Part shown: positions 21,404-33,641 of the stretch, piece after piece
Numbering within the stretch: the first letter of the stretch is position 1
How the letters are laid out: each line of letters opens with the position of its first letter
NCBI GenBank assembly: GCA_030770535.1
Contig: JASVEC010000003.1
Location: forward strand, 1,612,001-1,676,000
From: Batkoa obscura
Taxonomy: Eukaryota; Entomophthoromycota; Entomophthoromycetes; Entomophthorales; Batkoaceae
DNA length: 64,000 nucleotides
Direction: 5' to 3'
Notes under the pieces: generated by a model
Database searches by the model: none
The model's input: the letters and a program-made list of their open reading frames with translations, nothing else
What the model was told of the DNA's origin: nothing
Position numbers and translations under genes: made by a program

Positions 21404-23331
21404 ATGATTACATTTACGTTAATATCGTTTTATGTTATAGTCACTTTAATATCTTATTGGGGCTATAATGTAGTATACAATATGTTTTTTAGTCCACTAA
21501 AAAAAGTACCAGGTCCATTAATCAATCAAATTTTCCCAATGACTAGTAGATTTTATACCATTGCTGGAACTTATCCCTCCTATTCAGCAAACTTGCATAA
21601 AAAATATGGAAATATTGTTCGAACAAGTATTAACAGTATCATAATAGTAGCAATTGAAATTAATATAGTTATTTAGGTTGGAATGCTATATCAATCTCAT
21701 CCGATGAATCAGCAAAAGAAGTATATTCAACTTATTCTTTTGCAAAGGGTGGTTTTTATAATGGATTTCAGATTGCTGGGGAAACAGTGTTTAGCACTAG
21801 GTAAATCTAACTTACAATAAGAGTTCTAATTACTAAACTAAAATTCTATAGAAAGAAGGAATTTCATCGTGAAAGGGTAATCATTTACGTAAATTAATTA
21901 ATTAAATATTAAAAGTAACCTAGAAAAAGATCCTTTCATCAAGTTTTTCAGATAAATCGATATTACAAGTGGAGTATTTGGTCAAAGAAAATGTTTACAG
22001 TTTACTCAAAAAAGTTGGAGAGGCGAGCACAAATAAGCAAGATTTTAATTTAGGACTTTATTTTCATTATTTTTCATTCGTAATATCATTATTGTCTATT
22101 TGTTTTGTGTTATTAACATATTAATTAGGATGTCATTGGAGACTTAGCATTTGGCAAATCTTTTGATACATTAAAAAATGGACATCATCCCGTTATTGAC
22201 TGGATTAAGAATTTTTTCTTTTTATCACTTATGGTAACATTATCTAATAACATCAACCTTAACGGTATTAACTGATTTTCAAAGGTTGGAATATTTCCAC
22301 TTTTAAAACATTATAAATTTGATAGTGTAACCCAACTTTACAAAGTAATCATTAATAGTAAATAAGAATAGCAACAATAATAATACTTTATTAGTTTTCA
22401 TATGAAGCTATCGAGAATGCAAAGAAAAACTCGGATAGAACTACTATTTTGAACACTTTAATCAATGCGTCGGATCCAGATACAGGAAAAAAACTTAGTG
22501 AAAAAGAAATAGTAGAAGAATCAATTCTTCAATTGTAAGTGTAATTATTATAAATCATCAGAAATAATAACTAACTTGAACAGAGTTGCAGGTTCTGATA
22601 CAACATCAAACTCTTTGAACTGGTACTATCTGCAGCATGAAATTTACATTAATATTAATTTTTCAATAGGATATTTTATCTTTTATCAAAACATCCACAA
22701 ATTTGTATGAAATTAAAAAATCATTTAAAAAATCAATTTGAGGACCAAAGTCAAATTAGTTTTGTTAAATGTAAAGAAGAATGTGATTATCTTCGTGCTG
22801 TAATTTATGAGGGTTTAAGGATGTATCCTGTTGTACCTGGTGGTTTACCTAGAGTTACACCAAAAGGTGGTAAAGTGATTGAAGATCATTTTGTCCCAGA
22901 AAATGTAATTTTCATGATAATAGAATACTATGATGACTAATTTACCCTTTTTGATATAGACTGTTATTGTAATTGATATAAATTATCTTCAAAATAACCC
23001 AAATTATTGGGAAGAACCAGATGTATTTAAACCGGAACGATGGATTGATCAAAATGGCAAATTTCAAAGTCATAAAAACTTTATGCCCTTTTTAATTGGC
23101 CCAAGAGCATGTTTAGGCAGAAGGTAATATATTATTTTGTTATTATTATACAAATTAATGTCTATAATTTTGTATTATAGTTTAGCCTGGATGGAACTTT
23201 ATTTAGCTACTGCATCATTAGCATATAGCTTTAATTTCAAATTAAAAGATGAAGAAAATGTAAAATCTAAATCATTTATTGTTAATGCTCCAGAAAAACC
23301 AATTAATATCTATGCTTTTAAAAATGAATGA
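21404..23331 (+). CDS. cytochrome P450 A
   Basis: About eleven exons encode a microsomal-type P450 of about 500 residues. The N-terminus is a membrane anchor ([19 protein letters not shown]) followed by the proline hinge KKVPGPL. The I-helix oxygen-binding motif is AGSDTTS, the K-helix ExxR is YEGLR, the meander is PERW, and the haem-binding loop is [11 protein letters not shown] with the cysteine ligand intact. An intron splits that loop from SLAWMELY. The final exon ends NIYAFKNE. The substrate cannot be deduced. Fungal enzymes of this shape oxidise lipids, xenobiotics or secondary metabolites. It is followed 1 kb downstream by a close tandem copy. Confidence 0.9.
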
Positions 23332-24247
23332 ATAAAACTTTGAATCCTTTTTAACTAGTATTATTTGCAATTTTTAGGTTTCTAACTCATCGATTTGATA
23401 ATTAGTGACTTTTTTAACTATTATAGCTGTTGTAGCTCTTTTGCGCCCTATTCGGCTGCCTATTTAGAGTAAGTAATTTTGTTAAAATTGGGTTAATATT
23501 TGAATCAGACTTTGAAAAAAGCGCTTTTGAATCTAATTGGGTTCTGTAATACTTGTAAAAATTATCGCTAAAAAAAGTCGCAACAGTTGTAATAAAAATC
23601 CATCATGCAATTAACTGAGAGATAAAGATAATCGGTGTGAGTATTCAAAAGGGCGGTATTTGGGCTGTCTTCTTGAAAGCAGAGACCTTTTGATCCAACA
23701 TATTCCCAATAAAATTTGAAAAGACCCTAATAATGTATGAATAAATAATTTTATTAATTAATATTTTTTAGTAGGATTCTTGTATTATCAAAATCTCTTT
23801 AAATAACAATCCCCACATTTAAAAATTAAATGCAAATTAGATAAATTTCAATTTCCTCAATTTTAAATTTATATTGGCTTAATTTTACTTCTTTTTGACT
23901 TGAATGTGGGGAAGTATTTTTGTGTTTAAGAATTTTACTAACAATCTTTCCGCTGAGATAGCGCTTAAAAGATGGAAAAAATAATGAAACCAGAAAAACA
24001 CCCTCATGTAGTAAAAATCTCTATTCGTTACTTAATTTTGAAATTTTGAGTTTATTTCTTGTTATCATCCTTTACTAGTAATTTAACGATAGTTACACAG
24101 CTAACATTGAATATAGTTATGTCTAATATATTTTGTAAATTTCGTTTCCCATTGAACAAGATATAAGAAACAAGAGTCATAAGAACTTCAATCTGAAAGT
24201 GTAGTTTCTTAAAAAGAAATAATGATGAACAAAAAATTGAGCATTAT
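23332..24247. other. spacer of the duplicated P450 unit, with MITE
   Basis: Homologous to the flank upstream of P450 A, interrupted by MITE copy 6. No gene seen. Confidence 0.65.
23907..24006 (-). mobile_element. ~100-bp MITE-like element, copy 6 (with empty-site comparison)
   Basis: TGGGGAAGTATTTTTG at the left and AAAACACCCTCA at the right, flanked by TG on both sides. The duplicated segment upstream of P450 A reads GAATGTAGTAGAAA at the matching place, with one TG and no element. The 100-base insertion and 2-base target duplication can therefore be read directly. Confidence 0.88.
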
Positions 24248-24288
24248 GGAGATTTTTAATCCATTCCCGAAAATTAAACAATATAAAT
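24248..24288 (+). promoter_or_regulatory. P450 promoter block with TATA box
   Basis: GGAGATTTTTAATCC, CCGAAAATTA and TATAAAT (24282-24288), matching the block before P450 A, 42 bases before the ATG at 24330. Confidence 0.65.
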
Positions 24289-24329
24289 TCAAGTTATTTT
24301 AACAAAAAAAGATTAAAAAATAAAACAAA

Positions 24330-26250
24330 ATGATTACGTTTACATTAATATCATTTTATGTTATAGTCACTTTAGTATCTTATTGGGCTTATAAAGTGAT
24401 ATATAATCTATTTTTTAGTCCACTGAGGAAAGTCCCAGGTCCATTAATCAATCAAATCTTCCCACTTACTAGTACCTTTTATGCAGTTAATGGAAGTTTT
24501 CATTTGTATTCCACCAAACTGCATCAGAAATATGGAAATGTTGTTCGAATTAGTAAGAAAATCGAAGAATATAAAACTTCAAAATAATAAAATTATACTA
24601 GGTTGGGATGGTATATCCATTGCATCGGATGAAGCAGCAAAGGAAGTGTATTCAACTTATTCTTTTGCAAAATCTGGTTTTTATAATGGATTTCAGATTG
24701 CTGGGGAAACAGTGTTTAGCACTAGGTAAATCTAACTTACAATAAGAGTTCTAATTACTAAACTAAAATTCTATAGAAAGAAGGAATTTCATCGTGAAAG
24801 GGTAATCATTTTTATTTAAATATCAATTGGTTTTTTAACTCCGATTAGAAAAAAATACTTGCATCAAGTTTTTCAGATAAATCGATATTACAAGTGGAGT
24901 ATTTGGTCAAAGAAAATGTTTACAGTTTACTCAAAAAAGTTGGAGAGGCGAGCACAAATAAGCAAGATTTTAATTTAGGACTTTATTTTCATTATTTTTC
25001 ATTCGTAATATCATTATTGTCTATTTGTTTTGTGTTATTAACATATTAATTAGGATGTCATTGGAGACTTAGCATTTGGCAAATCTTTTGATACATTAAA
25101 AAATGGACATCATCCCGTTATTGACTGGATTAAGAATTTTTTCTTTTTATCTTTTATGGTGATATTAATTAATATTCTACTGTTATTAATACTAATCAGT
25201 ACTTTAAGGTTGCATTATTTCCATTTTTAAAACATTATAAATTTGATAGTGTAACCCAACTTTACAAAGTAATCATTAATAGTAAATAAGAATAGCAACA
25301 ATAATAATACTTTATTAGTTTTCATATGAAGCTATCGAGAATGCAAAGAAAAACTCGGATAGAACTACTATTTTGAACACTTTAATCAATGCGTCGGATC
25401 CAGATACAGGAAAAAAACTTAGTGAAAAAGAAATAGTAGAAGAATCAATTCTTCAATTGTAAGTGTAATTATTATAAATCATCAGAAATAATAACTAACT
25501 TGAACAGAGTTGCAGGTTCTGATACAACATCAAACTCTTTAACATGGTATTATATAAGTATAAATTATATATTAGTTTTAAACTATTTTTAGGATATTTT
25601 ATCTTTTATCAAAACATCCACAAATTTGTATGAAATTAAAAAATCATTTAAAAAATCAATTTGAGGACCAAAGTCAAATTAGTTTTGTTAAATGTAAAGA
25701 AGAATGTGATTATCTTCGTGCTGTAATTTATGAGGGTTTAAGAATCTCACCTGTTGTACCTGGTGGTGTACCACGAATTGTTCCAAGAGGTGGTAAAGTG
25801 ATTGAAGGCTATTTTATTCCAGAAAAAGTAACTTTTATAATAATATTAATTATAAGGGTAATAACTTTTTTGAGGTAGACAGGTACTGTGGTGGATATAA
25901 ATTATATTCAAAATAACTCCAATTATTGGAAAGAACCAGATGTATTTAAACCGGAACGATGGATTGATCAAAATGGCAAATTTCAAAGTCATAAAAACTT
26001 TATGCCCTTTTTAATTGGCCCAAGAGCATGTTTAGGCAGAAGGTAATATATTATTTTGTTATTATTATACAAATTAATGTCTATAATTTTGTATTATAGT
26101 TTAGCCTGGATGGAACTTTATTTAGCTACTGCATCATTAGCATATAGCTTTAATTTCAAATTAAAAGATGAAGAAAATGTAAAATCTAAATCATTTATTG
26201 TTAATGCTCCAGAAAAACCAATTAATATCTATGCTTTTAAAAATAAATGA
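24330..26250 (+). CDS. cytochrome P450 B
   Basis: A tandem copy of P450 A with the same exon plan. The anchor is [19 protein letters not shown], the hinge RKVPGPL, the I-helix AGSDTTS, the ExxR YEGLR, the meander PERW and the haem loop [11 protein letters not shown]. It ends NIYAFKNK. It matches A perfectly by eye in several blocks, including introns, but is clearly diverged between them (for example the B-C region [12 protein letters not shown] and the substrate-proximal [17 protein letters not shown]). Substrate range may therefore differ from A. No disabling change seen. Confidence 0.9.
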
Positions 26251-27516
26251 ATAAGACTATTTCAATAAAAATATTTAAAATTGAAATTAATAAGTTGTAT
26301 AAATTTTGTTAAATGTTAATAGTTTATTATTGAAAAGCTGATAATATTTTCTAATTAAATGAAAGTATAAAAAAATCATCAAAAGTGTTGGAATATTTAA
26401 ATAAATGTAAGGGTGTTTTTTTTGGTTTCATCACTTTTTCCGTTTTTTAAACACTATTTGAGCGGAAAAATTGCTAGTAAAATTCTTAAACACAAAAATA
26501 CATCCCCATATATATATAGTGGATAACGTTTACTTATAAAAGTAATTAATATAAAGGCTTATTGAAAAATATAATTATTTTAAATTTAATATTGAAGTTT
26601 AAACTAATATCAAAATAAAAATTTTATTAATATTACTAAAGTTAAAAAAGATGGGAAATAGGATGAATTTATAAAGTGTTGATTATGGTATTAAAATAAG
26701 TAAAAAACTAAAGAATTTTATAATATAAAACTTTTTATATTATAAAGTAAAAATTAATTAAAAGTTTAAAAATATAATCTAAAATACTATATTAGAATTT
26801 ATTTAAATGTATCGATCAAAGTTAAAGTTAAATTTAAGATGATTTAATATAATTTCATTATTTAATTTAGTTGAGGTTTTTTTGCTTGAGCCATTTTTTT
26901 TAGTTTAGAACAATAATTTTTAAGCTTTTTTTGACTACAGAGTTTACCTCAAAACAACGGTCTATACTTATATCAACATTCAAAATTTGACAAGTCTTTA
27001 AATGATCTGAAATGTAATTAAGTATTATTGTATTTTTTAACTAATTATACTCCAATTTCTTTGGACTTTGAAATTCCAAATTAATTTTTTAATTGAACAA
27101 ATAATTCTTAAAAAGTTTCGCAGCTATTTTATTAATAAATTTCAAATGATTGATATAGTGACTTAATAAAGTACTGAACTAAATATTATTACTTAATAGT
27201 ATAGAAACATATTAAAACTTTTTTTATTATTAATTAATACCCTGTTTTATCCTTAGTTGCTTTCTTTCTAATTTTACATTAAATAAATAAATTAATTTTA
27301 AAAATTTGAATTCTATTTTCCAATTTGGGAATTTAAGAATTTTAAAAATGATCAAATGCAAAGTCCACTTTCGTAGTTCAAAAATTAAATTCTTTTTTTA
27401 ATAATTTTAGTATAAAAAAATAAAAAAATATAAAAAATGACAGGTAAACTCAATTACTCTTTATTAAAATAAATAAAAGAAATCAAGAGAAAACGGAATA
27501 TATAAACAAATAAACA
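26251..27516. other. spacer with one MITE copy, no gene seen
   Basis: Very A+T-rich. It contains MITE copy 7 and otherwise nothing recognisable before the RWDD1-like gene. Confidence 0.5.
26410..26508 (+). mobile_element. ~100-bp MITE-like element, copy 7
   Basis: AGGGTGTTTTTTTTGG to ATACATCCCCA, flanked by TA. The core is TTTAAACACTATTTGAGC, a decayed form of AAGCGCT. Confidence 0.8.
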
Positions 27517-28399
27517 ATGTTAACAAAAATTATAGATTATTTAGCTGAACAACAAGATGAGTTGGAAGTCTTAAAATCCATTTATCCTGAAGAGTTAACT
27601 AGTAAGTTTTAATTAATTAATTAATCATAAAAACTAATCAATTCGTAACCATTTATTTGCTTTAATTTTTAATAGTACACAGTGAAGAAATTCCAATAAC
27701 TTTTGATTTATATCAATTATTAGATGATTTACCAAAAAATAATGATTTAGATTCAGATGATGAAGAAGAAGGTAAGCTATTTTTTAATATAAAAAAATTG
27801 ATAATAAGCCAATAAATTAATTAATTATATAATTATCAGTTGTCCCCTCTGTTATATTAGAAGTAGAATTAACGGAAACTTATCCGGATACAATACCTAA
27901 TTTAGCCATTAAACCCTCTACTGCTTGTGGTTTAGAAAAAGAAGATGTTCAACAATTATTAGAAGAATTAAATGGATTGGTAATTGATTTATTAATAATT
28001 TATTTGTTAAGGGTTTATATTTATATGTTGTAATTATTTTTAATTTTAGGCACAAGATAATTTGGGAATGGGCATGATATTTACCTTAGCTTCTCAATTA
28101 AAAGAAAATATTTTAGATTTAATTAAAAATAAAGCGAATTTAAGAGAAAAAGAAGCTGAAGAAAGATTAATGGCTTCATTAAAAGTAAGTGTTGATTATT
28201 TAATATCAATATTTAAAGGAGTTGTTTATAAATTATTTCTTTTTATTTCTTTTTAGGCTGAAGAATCCAAATTTATCGGTACTAAAGTGACACCTGAATT
28301 ATTTCTAGAATGGAAATTAAAATTTGATTTGGAAAAAGAAGCATTAGAAAATCCATCCAAAGCTGATTTTAAAAGAAACAATGATAAAAAAAAATTAAC

Positions 28400-28462
<63 letters not shown>

Positions 28463-28708
28463 TAATAATAATAATAACATTAACATTAACATTAACATTG
28501 ATATTTTATATTCTTATTTTCATTAGGTCGTCAATTATTTGAAGGGGATTCTAGATTAGCTCAATCAGATATGCAATATTTGGAAGATGGAGATCAAGAT
28601 GTAGATACTACGTTATTTGAAAGATTAAACTTAAATGAAAGAGAAGAAGATAGTAATGAAGAAAATGATAGTTCAGTATTAAATTTATTAAGAGAACAAG
28701 AAGATTAA
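27517..28708 (+). CDS. GIR2: RWD-domain protein, RWDD1/Gir2 type
   Basis: Six exons (27517-27601, 27676-27771, 27840-27979, 28049-28184, 28257-28401, 28527-28708). The N-terminal RWD domain starts LAEQQDELEVLKSIYPEEL and contains LEVELTETYPDTIPNLAIK. It is followed by the charged helical part and the family block GTKVTPELFLEWKLKFD, then KKLTGRQLFEGD. In yeast Gir2 binds the translation factor Gcn1 and the DRG-family GTPase Rbg2; the human homologue RWDD1 binds DRG2. The protein is acidic and cytosolic. An AAT microsatellite that looks like a polyasparagine codon run is in fact the start of intron 5, since splicing joins ACTG to GTCGTCAA and restores TGRQ. Confidence 0.88.
28404..28499. repeat. 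(AAT)n and (AACATT)n microsatellite inside an intron
   Basis: About 24 AAT units, then about four AACATT units. The intron donor GT at 28402 opens directly into the array. Copy number is likely to vary between strains. Confidence 0.9.
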
Positions 28709-28792
28709 AAATAAAAAACAAAAATAGTTTATTATAAATTATTATTATTATAAAACTAGTTTCTTTTTTTATTTAAAGAACCGGACTTTAAT

Positions 28793-29954
28793 TTAATTTA
28801 ATACTCTCATGGCCATTTCAAATCTAATTTAAAATAAATAATAAATAAATAGTTGTATAAAGAATAATAATCTATAAATTTACCCTAAGAAAGTAGCAGC
28901 ATTAGCTGGAGCAGCTCTTAAAATACAAGGTAAAAAGCCATTAAAGAAACCCTTAATACCTTGTTGTTTATAAGTAATTTTAATACAATTCATAATTGAA
29001 CTATATTTCCTATCTGCTTTTGTAAACCCATCTGTTTGAATTTTGGATTTTACACAATCAATTGGATAAGCTAATAACCACATCGAATACCCAGCTAATG
29101 CACCAAATTTACATACAGTTAAACTAGATAATTGATCTCTTTTTAAGCCTGTTTTTTCAATTTCTTTTTGTACTAAATATTCATAAGCAGCAAAATAAGC
29201 TCCATAACCAATAAATTCTCGATAAATTGTGGCTACTTGACCTTTATAAATTCCTCGAATACCTTCTTTATTATATATTTTTTTAATTGCATCAATAGGC
29301 CCATTATATTCCTTTTGTCCACTACTTTGGACTTGTAAACGAGTACGGATATGTTCTACTGGACCTAATAATAATAAAAATTAAATTCCTTAATATTCAT
29401 TAGATATTAAAAAAAGGATCTAGAACATACCAGAAACAATGGAATTAGCTAATCCTGAACCAGCCCCTGCTAAAAACAATTGATTTAAAGATAATTTATC
29501 AGTTTGATTTTTTTGCATAAAATATCTTTTAAAGGCTTCTAAACTAAAAAATTGAATCGACACACATAATCCAATACCAACCAAGGGGGTGCTAGTTCCT
29601 TTATAAAATGCAGATGGTCCTTCTTGCTTAAAGGTTTTAATGACTGCATCTAAAGCTCCATTATATTTGGGTAATTCGCCAGGCTTTACGATGGGTTGAG
29701 TTTGTAATCTCTAATTAATTTTTTTGTTAATTGAAAAGTAACTTTATTATTGAATTAAATAAAACTTACCACTTTTATAGTATCAAAAGGCTATCATTGT
29801 TATAATAAATAAAAAGTAATATTTAATATTATTAATTTAATAGAATGGAATATAAATCGAAGCTTACTTGACCAGCTAATACTTGAAAGATACCACCAAC
29901 AGAACCAGCAGTACAATCTTTAATGGCACGTAAACTATCGGTATTATTACTCAT
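28793..29954 (-). CDS. mitochondrial carrier protein, YMC/CRC-like, paralogue 1
   Basis: An inner-membrane solute carrier with three repeats. Signatures: PFDTIKV-RLQ in repeat 1, PVEHIRTRLQVQ in repeat 2, YPIDCVKSKIQ in repeat 3. The N-terminus is MSNNTDSLRAIKDCTAGSVGG and the C-terminus FLGFEMAMRVLN. The last exon (28793-28823) is separated from FLG by an intron of about 56 bases; reading past the donor would truncate the protein. Exon 2 is a 21-base micro-exon (29770-29790) encoding PFDTIKV. PxEHIR in repeat 2 suggests the YMC or carnitine/ornithine-type branch; the substrate is not assignable. A paralogue with the same gene structure lies at 61.7-62.9 kb. Confidence 0.9.
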
Positions 29955-30364
29955 TTTTTAAGTATTAAAATTAATTGATAAAAGTAAAGACACTCTTATT
30001 AATTTTTAATTATTTTTGATTTTTTATATTGATAAATATCGAAACTATTAAATCAAAAAAATTCCCATTTGAACCAATGATATGATTCCATTTATGAAGT
30101 GGACTAATTTTGTCACTGAAATATTCTAATTTAATTTTAATTATAATTGCAAAATTTTAATAGAAAAAATATCTTGTTAGCATTTAAGCTTAATTTGTAA
30201 ACTGCAAAAAGAAAGTATTACGGAAAAAACATTGAGTCTTAGAGTTGACTCAATCTATATCTTATCACTATTAAAACCTCCTAAATTTGAAATCAAACAA
30301 GATAAAATAAAAACTAACAATGAGTCATTCAACATAATAAAAATGATACAAATCATTATAATTT
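29955..30364. other. spacer, no gene seen
   Basis: A+T-rich DNA between the carrier promoter and the 3' end of the trypsin gene. No feature recognised. Confidence 0.5.
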
Positions 30365-31340
30365 TTAATAAAATATTAAATCTTCTAAATCATAATTCAT
30401 TGTAACTTGTTGTAACCAATATTTATAATAATAAATTCGGGTATAAACTGAAGGCATTTCTTTTTCACCACATCCAATACCATTAGAAATAATACCAATA
30501 ATAGTATATTCATTTGTATTTGAATTTAATAGTAATAATGGACCACCCGAATCCCCTTGACATCCATCTTTTCCACCTTCTTTTTTCCAAGCGCAAATAG
30601 TATTATATGAATTAATATATTTCCAATGTTGTTTACAAGTATTCGTATTTAAAGTAGTTAAATCAACCTATTTAATTTGAATATTAGTACTTAATTTATT
30701 AATATTAATATTTAATTATTACTTCATTTAATTCATTACTAACAACACCATCTTCTTCGGTATATCCCCAACCAATAACTTTAACTGATTCATTATCCAA
30801 CGTTAAATCGTTACTAGATATATTAGAGATAAAACTTAAATCTCCATCACCTACTCCATCTTCTTTACTAAATCGAATTAAACCAATATCATTAATAACT
30901 TCACCATTCGATAATTTATTATAATTAGGATGAATTATTAATTGTAATATATTTAATTCATATTTCATCTTTTTTAATTCATTATCACCATATTTTATTC
31001 TCATACTTTCTTTTTTTCTTTCAATTAAACAATGTCCTGCTGTTATTATTAATTGGGAATTCATAATTGTTCCTCCACACAAATGACCTATATTTTTATC
31101 TTGAATGGATACTAGAAAGGGGTATTCTCTGGTGGTTACTGTAAATCCTCCAATTATTCGACTATCATTATCTTTAGTACTATTGTTATTATTATTTGTG
31201 ACATTAATAGTTAATTGAGAGAATTTTGGTTTCGGTTTGCTGTACTTTGGAATGATATTTGAAGTTGATGAAGGAATATTACATTTACTTAATATTAGGG
31301 TTGTGAATAGTAATGATATTAAGGTAAATTGATTATACAT
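30365..31340 (-). CDS. secreted trypsin-like serine protease (S1)
   Basis: Two exons (30723-31340, 30365-30667). The signal peptide is MYNQFTLISLLFTTLILS, followed by a short propeptide and the activation site RIIGG. The catalytic triad is visible: His in TAGHC, Asp in NDIGLIRF, Ser in CQGDSGGP. The residue six before the serine is Asp (DGCQGDSGGP), the S1-pocket residue of trypsins, so cleavage after Lys/Arg is predicted. An upstream in-frame ATG at 31379 would add a second hydrophobic stretch. The nearest TATA-like sequence (about 31411-31417) fits the later start better. Exported trypsins are common in insect-associated fungi; the role here is inferred. Confidence 0.88.
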
Positions 31341-31379
31341 TATATTAATTAACAAAATAAAAAAACAAAATAAAAACAA

Positions 31380-31752
31380 GTAAACTTATCATTATTAATA
31401 TTAATATTATATTATAAAAGCTAATCCACTGGTTATTACTATTTAAAGTAATTCATTTGAATATTACTAATTAATTAATTAATTAATTAATTAATATATA
31501 TTACCGGTTCAAATCTCAATGTAAAGTGAGTCTTATTTAATTTGACATTTTCTTTATTTAAATGTTTTAATAGAAATTAAAAAATCAATAACATTAAAAT
31601 CTTCTAATGAGTAACATTACAAAATTAAAAAGATTTCCACTACATTGAAACTAAATTAAAATGCTAGCATAAAAGTTCAACATGCAAATTTTATAAATAA
31701 ATCAATAAATTTCCACTTATTAGCCACTAAATTTAATAATAATATGTTTGAT
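31380..31752. other. spacer, no gene seen
   Basis: Contains the TATA-like sequence of the trypsin gene (about 31411-31417) and an (AATT)n stretch near 31471-31495. No gene recognised. Confidence 0.5.
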
Positions 31753-32152
31753 TTAATTTTGATTTTCAAAATAAGCTTTAAAATAAGTTTCAATATCTGT
31801 AAATTCAAAGTCAATTAAACCCAATTCTTTGGTTAACGTGATATCTAAATGGACATTATCTGGTCTTAAGACACCTAAAATATCAATATTATATTAATAA
31901 ACAATATTTAATATAAAAATAGAATAATAAGCAACTACTTACCATCATTTACTTTTTCAGTAACTGGAATGATATGATCCATATTAACATTTAACAATTT
32001 AGCAAATATAACTAAAAAAAATAGATTTAAACATAATAAAATAAATAAAATAAAAGCAACTTACCACAAATTTCATATTTAGAATGAACTTTAGTATTTG
32101 AAAAATGTAAAATATTAGGTAAATTAGAGAACCTGTTGCGATCTAAAATAAA

Positions 32153-32208
<56 letters not shown>

Positions 32209-33334
32209 CTTAAATTTTTACATAATTTAGCAATATCTCCAACTATAATAAATAAATAAATAAATAACTATTTAATAATATTAGTGTATTAATATATTTA
32301 CCATAAGTAGGGTATCTTGGCATTAAATGATCCATTTTAATTTGTTTATCTGAATTCTAAAATAATGATAATAGATAAATAAATAATTCATAACATCACA
32401 ATAATTAATATAAAAAAGAGCTTACTTTAACAGATTCAATTAAACAATTAATAGCAGATTCTTTTAAATATTTTGTTTCACCATATCTAACATCATCATA
32501 TAAACATTAAAAAAATAATTTGTTATATAGTAAAATAGCTTCTTACAATACTGGAACTCTTAAAACCACCAAATCAAAATCAATTGAAATTAACTCTTTT
32601 TCACCTTCATATTTTGTTTTACCTAATTAAAATTAAAATGAATATACTTTATTCTTATTTTACATTTATATTAAACTTATTATCAATAAACTTTACCATA
32701 AAAATTTAATGGATTAGGTAAATCACTAGGAGAATAAGGTGGTTTTACACCATCAAATACATAATCTGAAGATATATAAATTAATCGTGTATTGTGTTGT
32801 TTACATAATAGTCCTAATTCTTTAGTAGCTTGTACATTTAACTAAGAGTATTTTAGATTAATTATTATATAAAATGAGTTTGATTTCAAATTTTTACTTT
32901 AATTGTTTCTTCTGGATTGCTTTCTACTTTATCTGGAAATCTTTCAGCTGCACAATGGATAACAACTAATTATAAAAAAGAATCAACTTACTGTTTTTAA
33001 TGAAATAAAGCTCAATTATTAATTTACCATTGGGTTTATAAGTATCAAATAATTGCTTTACTTGTTCAGTATTAGTTAAATCAATCTAAATCAAATACAT
33101 CAATATTCATTTTATTTATCTATTTATTACAATTATTTACTTTAATTAAATCATTTTCAGCTCTTGAAAAAGCAAGACCAATAGCTAGTAATTGAAATTA
33201 ATATTAAATGTCTTCAACTCTGAAATTCAATTCTTACTATTTTTAAATTTCCCTTCCGATTTAATTACTTGGTAAACTTTTCTACCTAATAAGCCAGAGG
33301 CACCAGTGATTATTATAGTTTCATTATTATTCAT
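31753..33334 (-). CDS. RmlD-like NAD(P)-binding reductase, MAT2B type
   Basis: A short-chain extended reductase. The N-terminal Rossmann motif is ITGASGLLGRKVYQVI, followed by VVIHCAAERFPDKVE, LIYISSDYVFDG (with the YxxxK part further on as NFYGKTKYEGEK), PPYSPSDLPNPL, VLRVPVLYGDV and MDHLMPRYPT. The order and wording match the regulatory beta subunit of methionine adenosyltransferase (MAT2B) in animals, which is related to dTDP-4-dehydrorhamnose reductases. In fungi such proteins have no settled role. About nine short exons; one intron starts with an ATT/AAT microsatellite. Ends YFKAYFENQN. Confidence 0.85.
32155..32205. repeat. (ATT)n microsatellite at an intron donor
   Basis: About 16 ATT units. 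On the coding (minus) strand the intron begins GGTAATAATAAT, so the array starts at the donor, as in the RWDD1-like gene. Confidence 0.85.
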
Positions 33335-33641
33335 ATTTTAATTTATAAAAATAATTTAAAAATAAGATAGAAAAATAATGTTTAATATTTATTTATTTAT
33401 TTATTTTACCACGTAATAATATTTCGTATTAACCAATAAAAAGGGGATTAAAGATACTAAGCCAAGTTGTGTTAGGGATATAAATTAAATTAGGATATCT
33501 TCTTAAATACATATATTAATAAAAGAATAACAATCCTGTATAAAATTATTAAAACAATAAAATAAAAAATAATTAAAGCAATTAATAATACAAGATAACT
33601 TTATTCATATAATATCATGTCGAAGCACAAATACTCTTTAA
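33335..33641. other. spacer, no gene seen
   Basis: Short A+T-rich spacer between the reductase promoter and the 3' end of the first oxygenase. Confidence 0.5.

Noticed and set aside
28287-28526. Open frame with a long polyasparagine run, and its minus-strand polyleucine shadow
   Set aside because: The AAT array lies in an intron of the RWDD1-like gene; splicing ACTG to GTCGTCAA restores the conserved TGRQLFEG.
32027-32209. Minus-strand frame starting with a polyisoleucine run
   Set aside because: It reads through an ATT microsatellite in an intron of the MAT2B-like gene.
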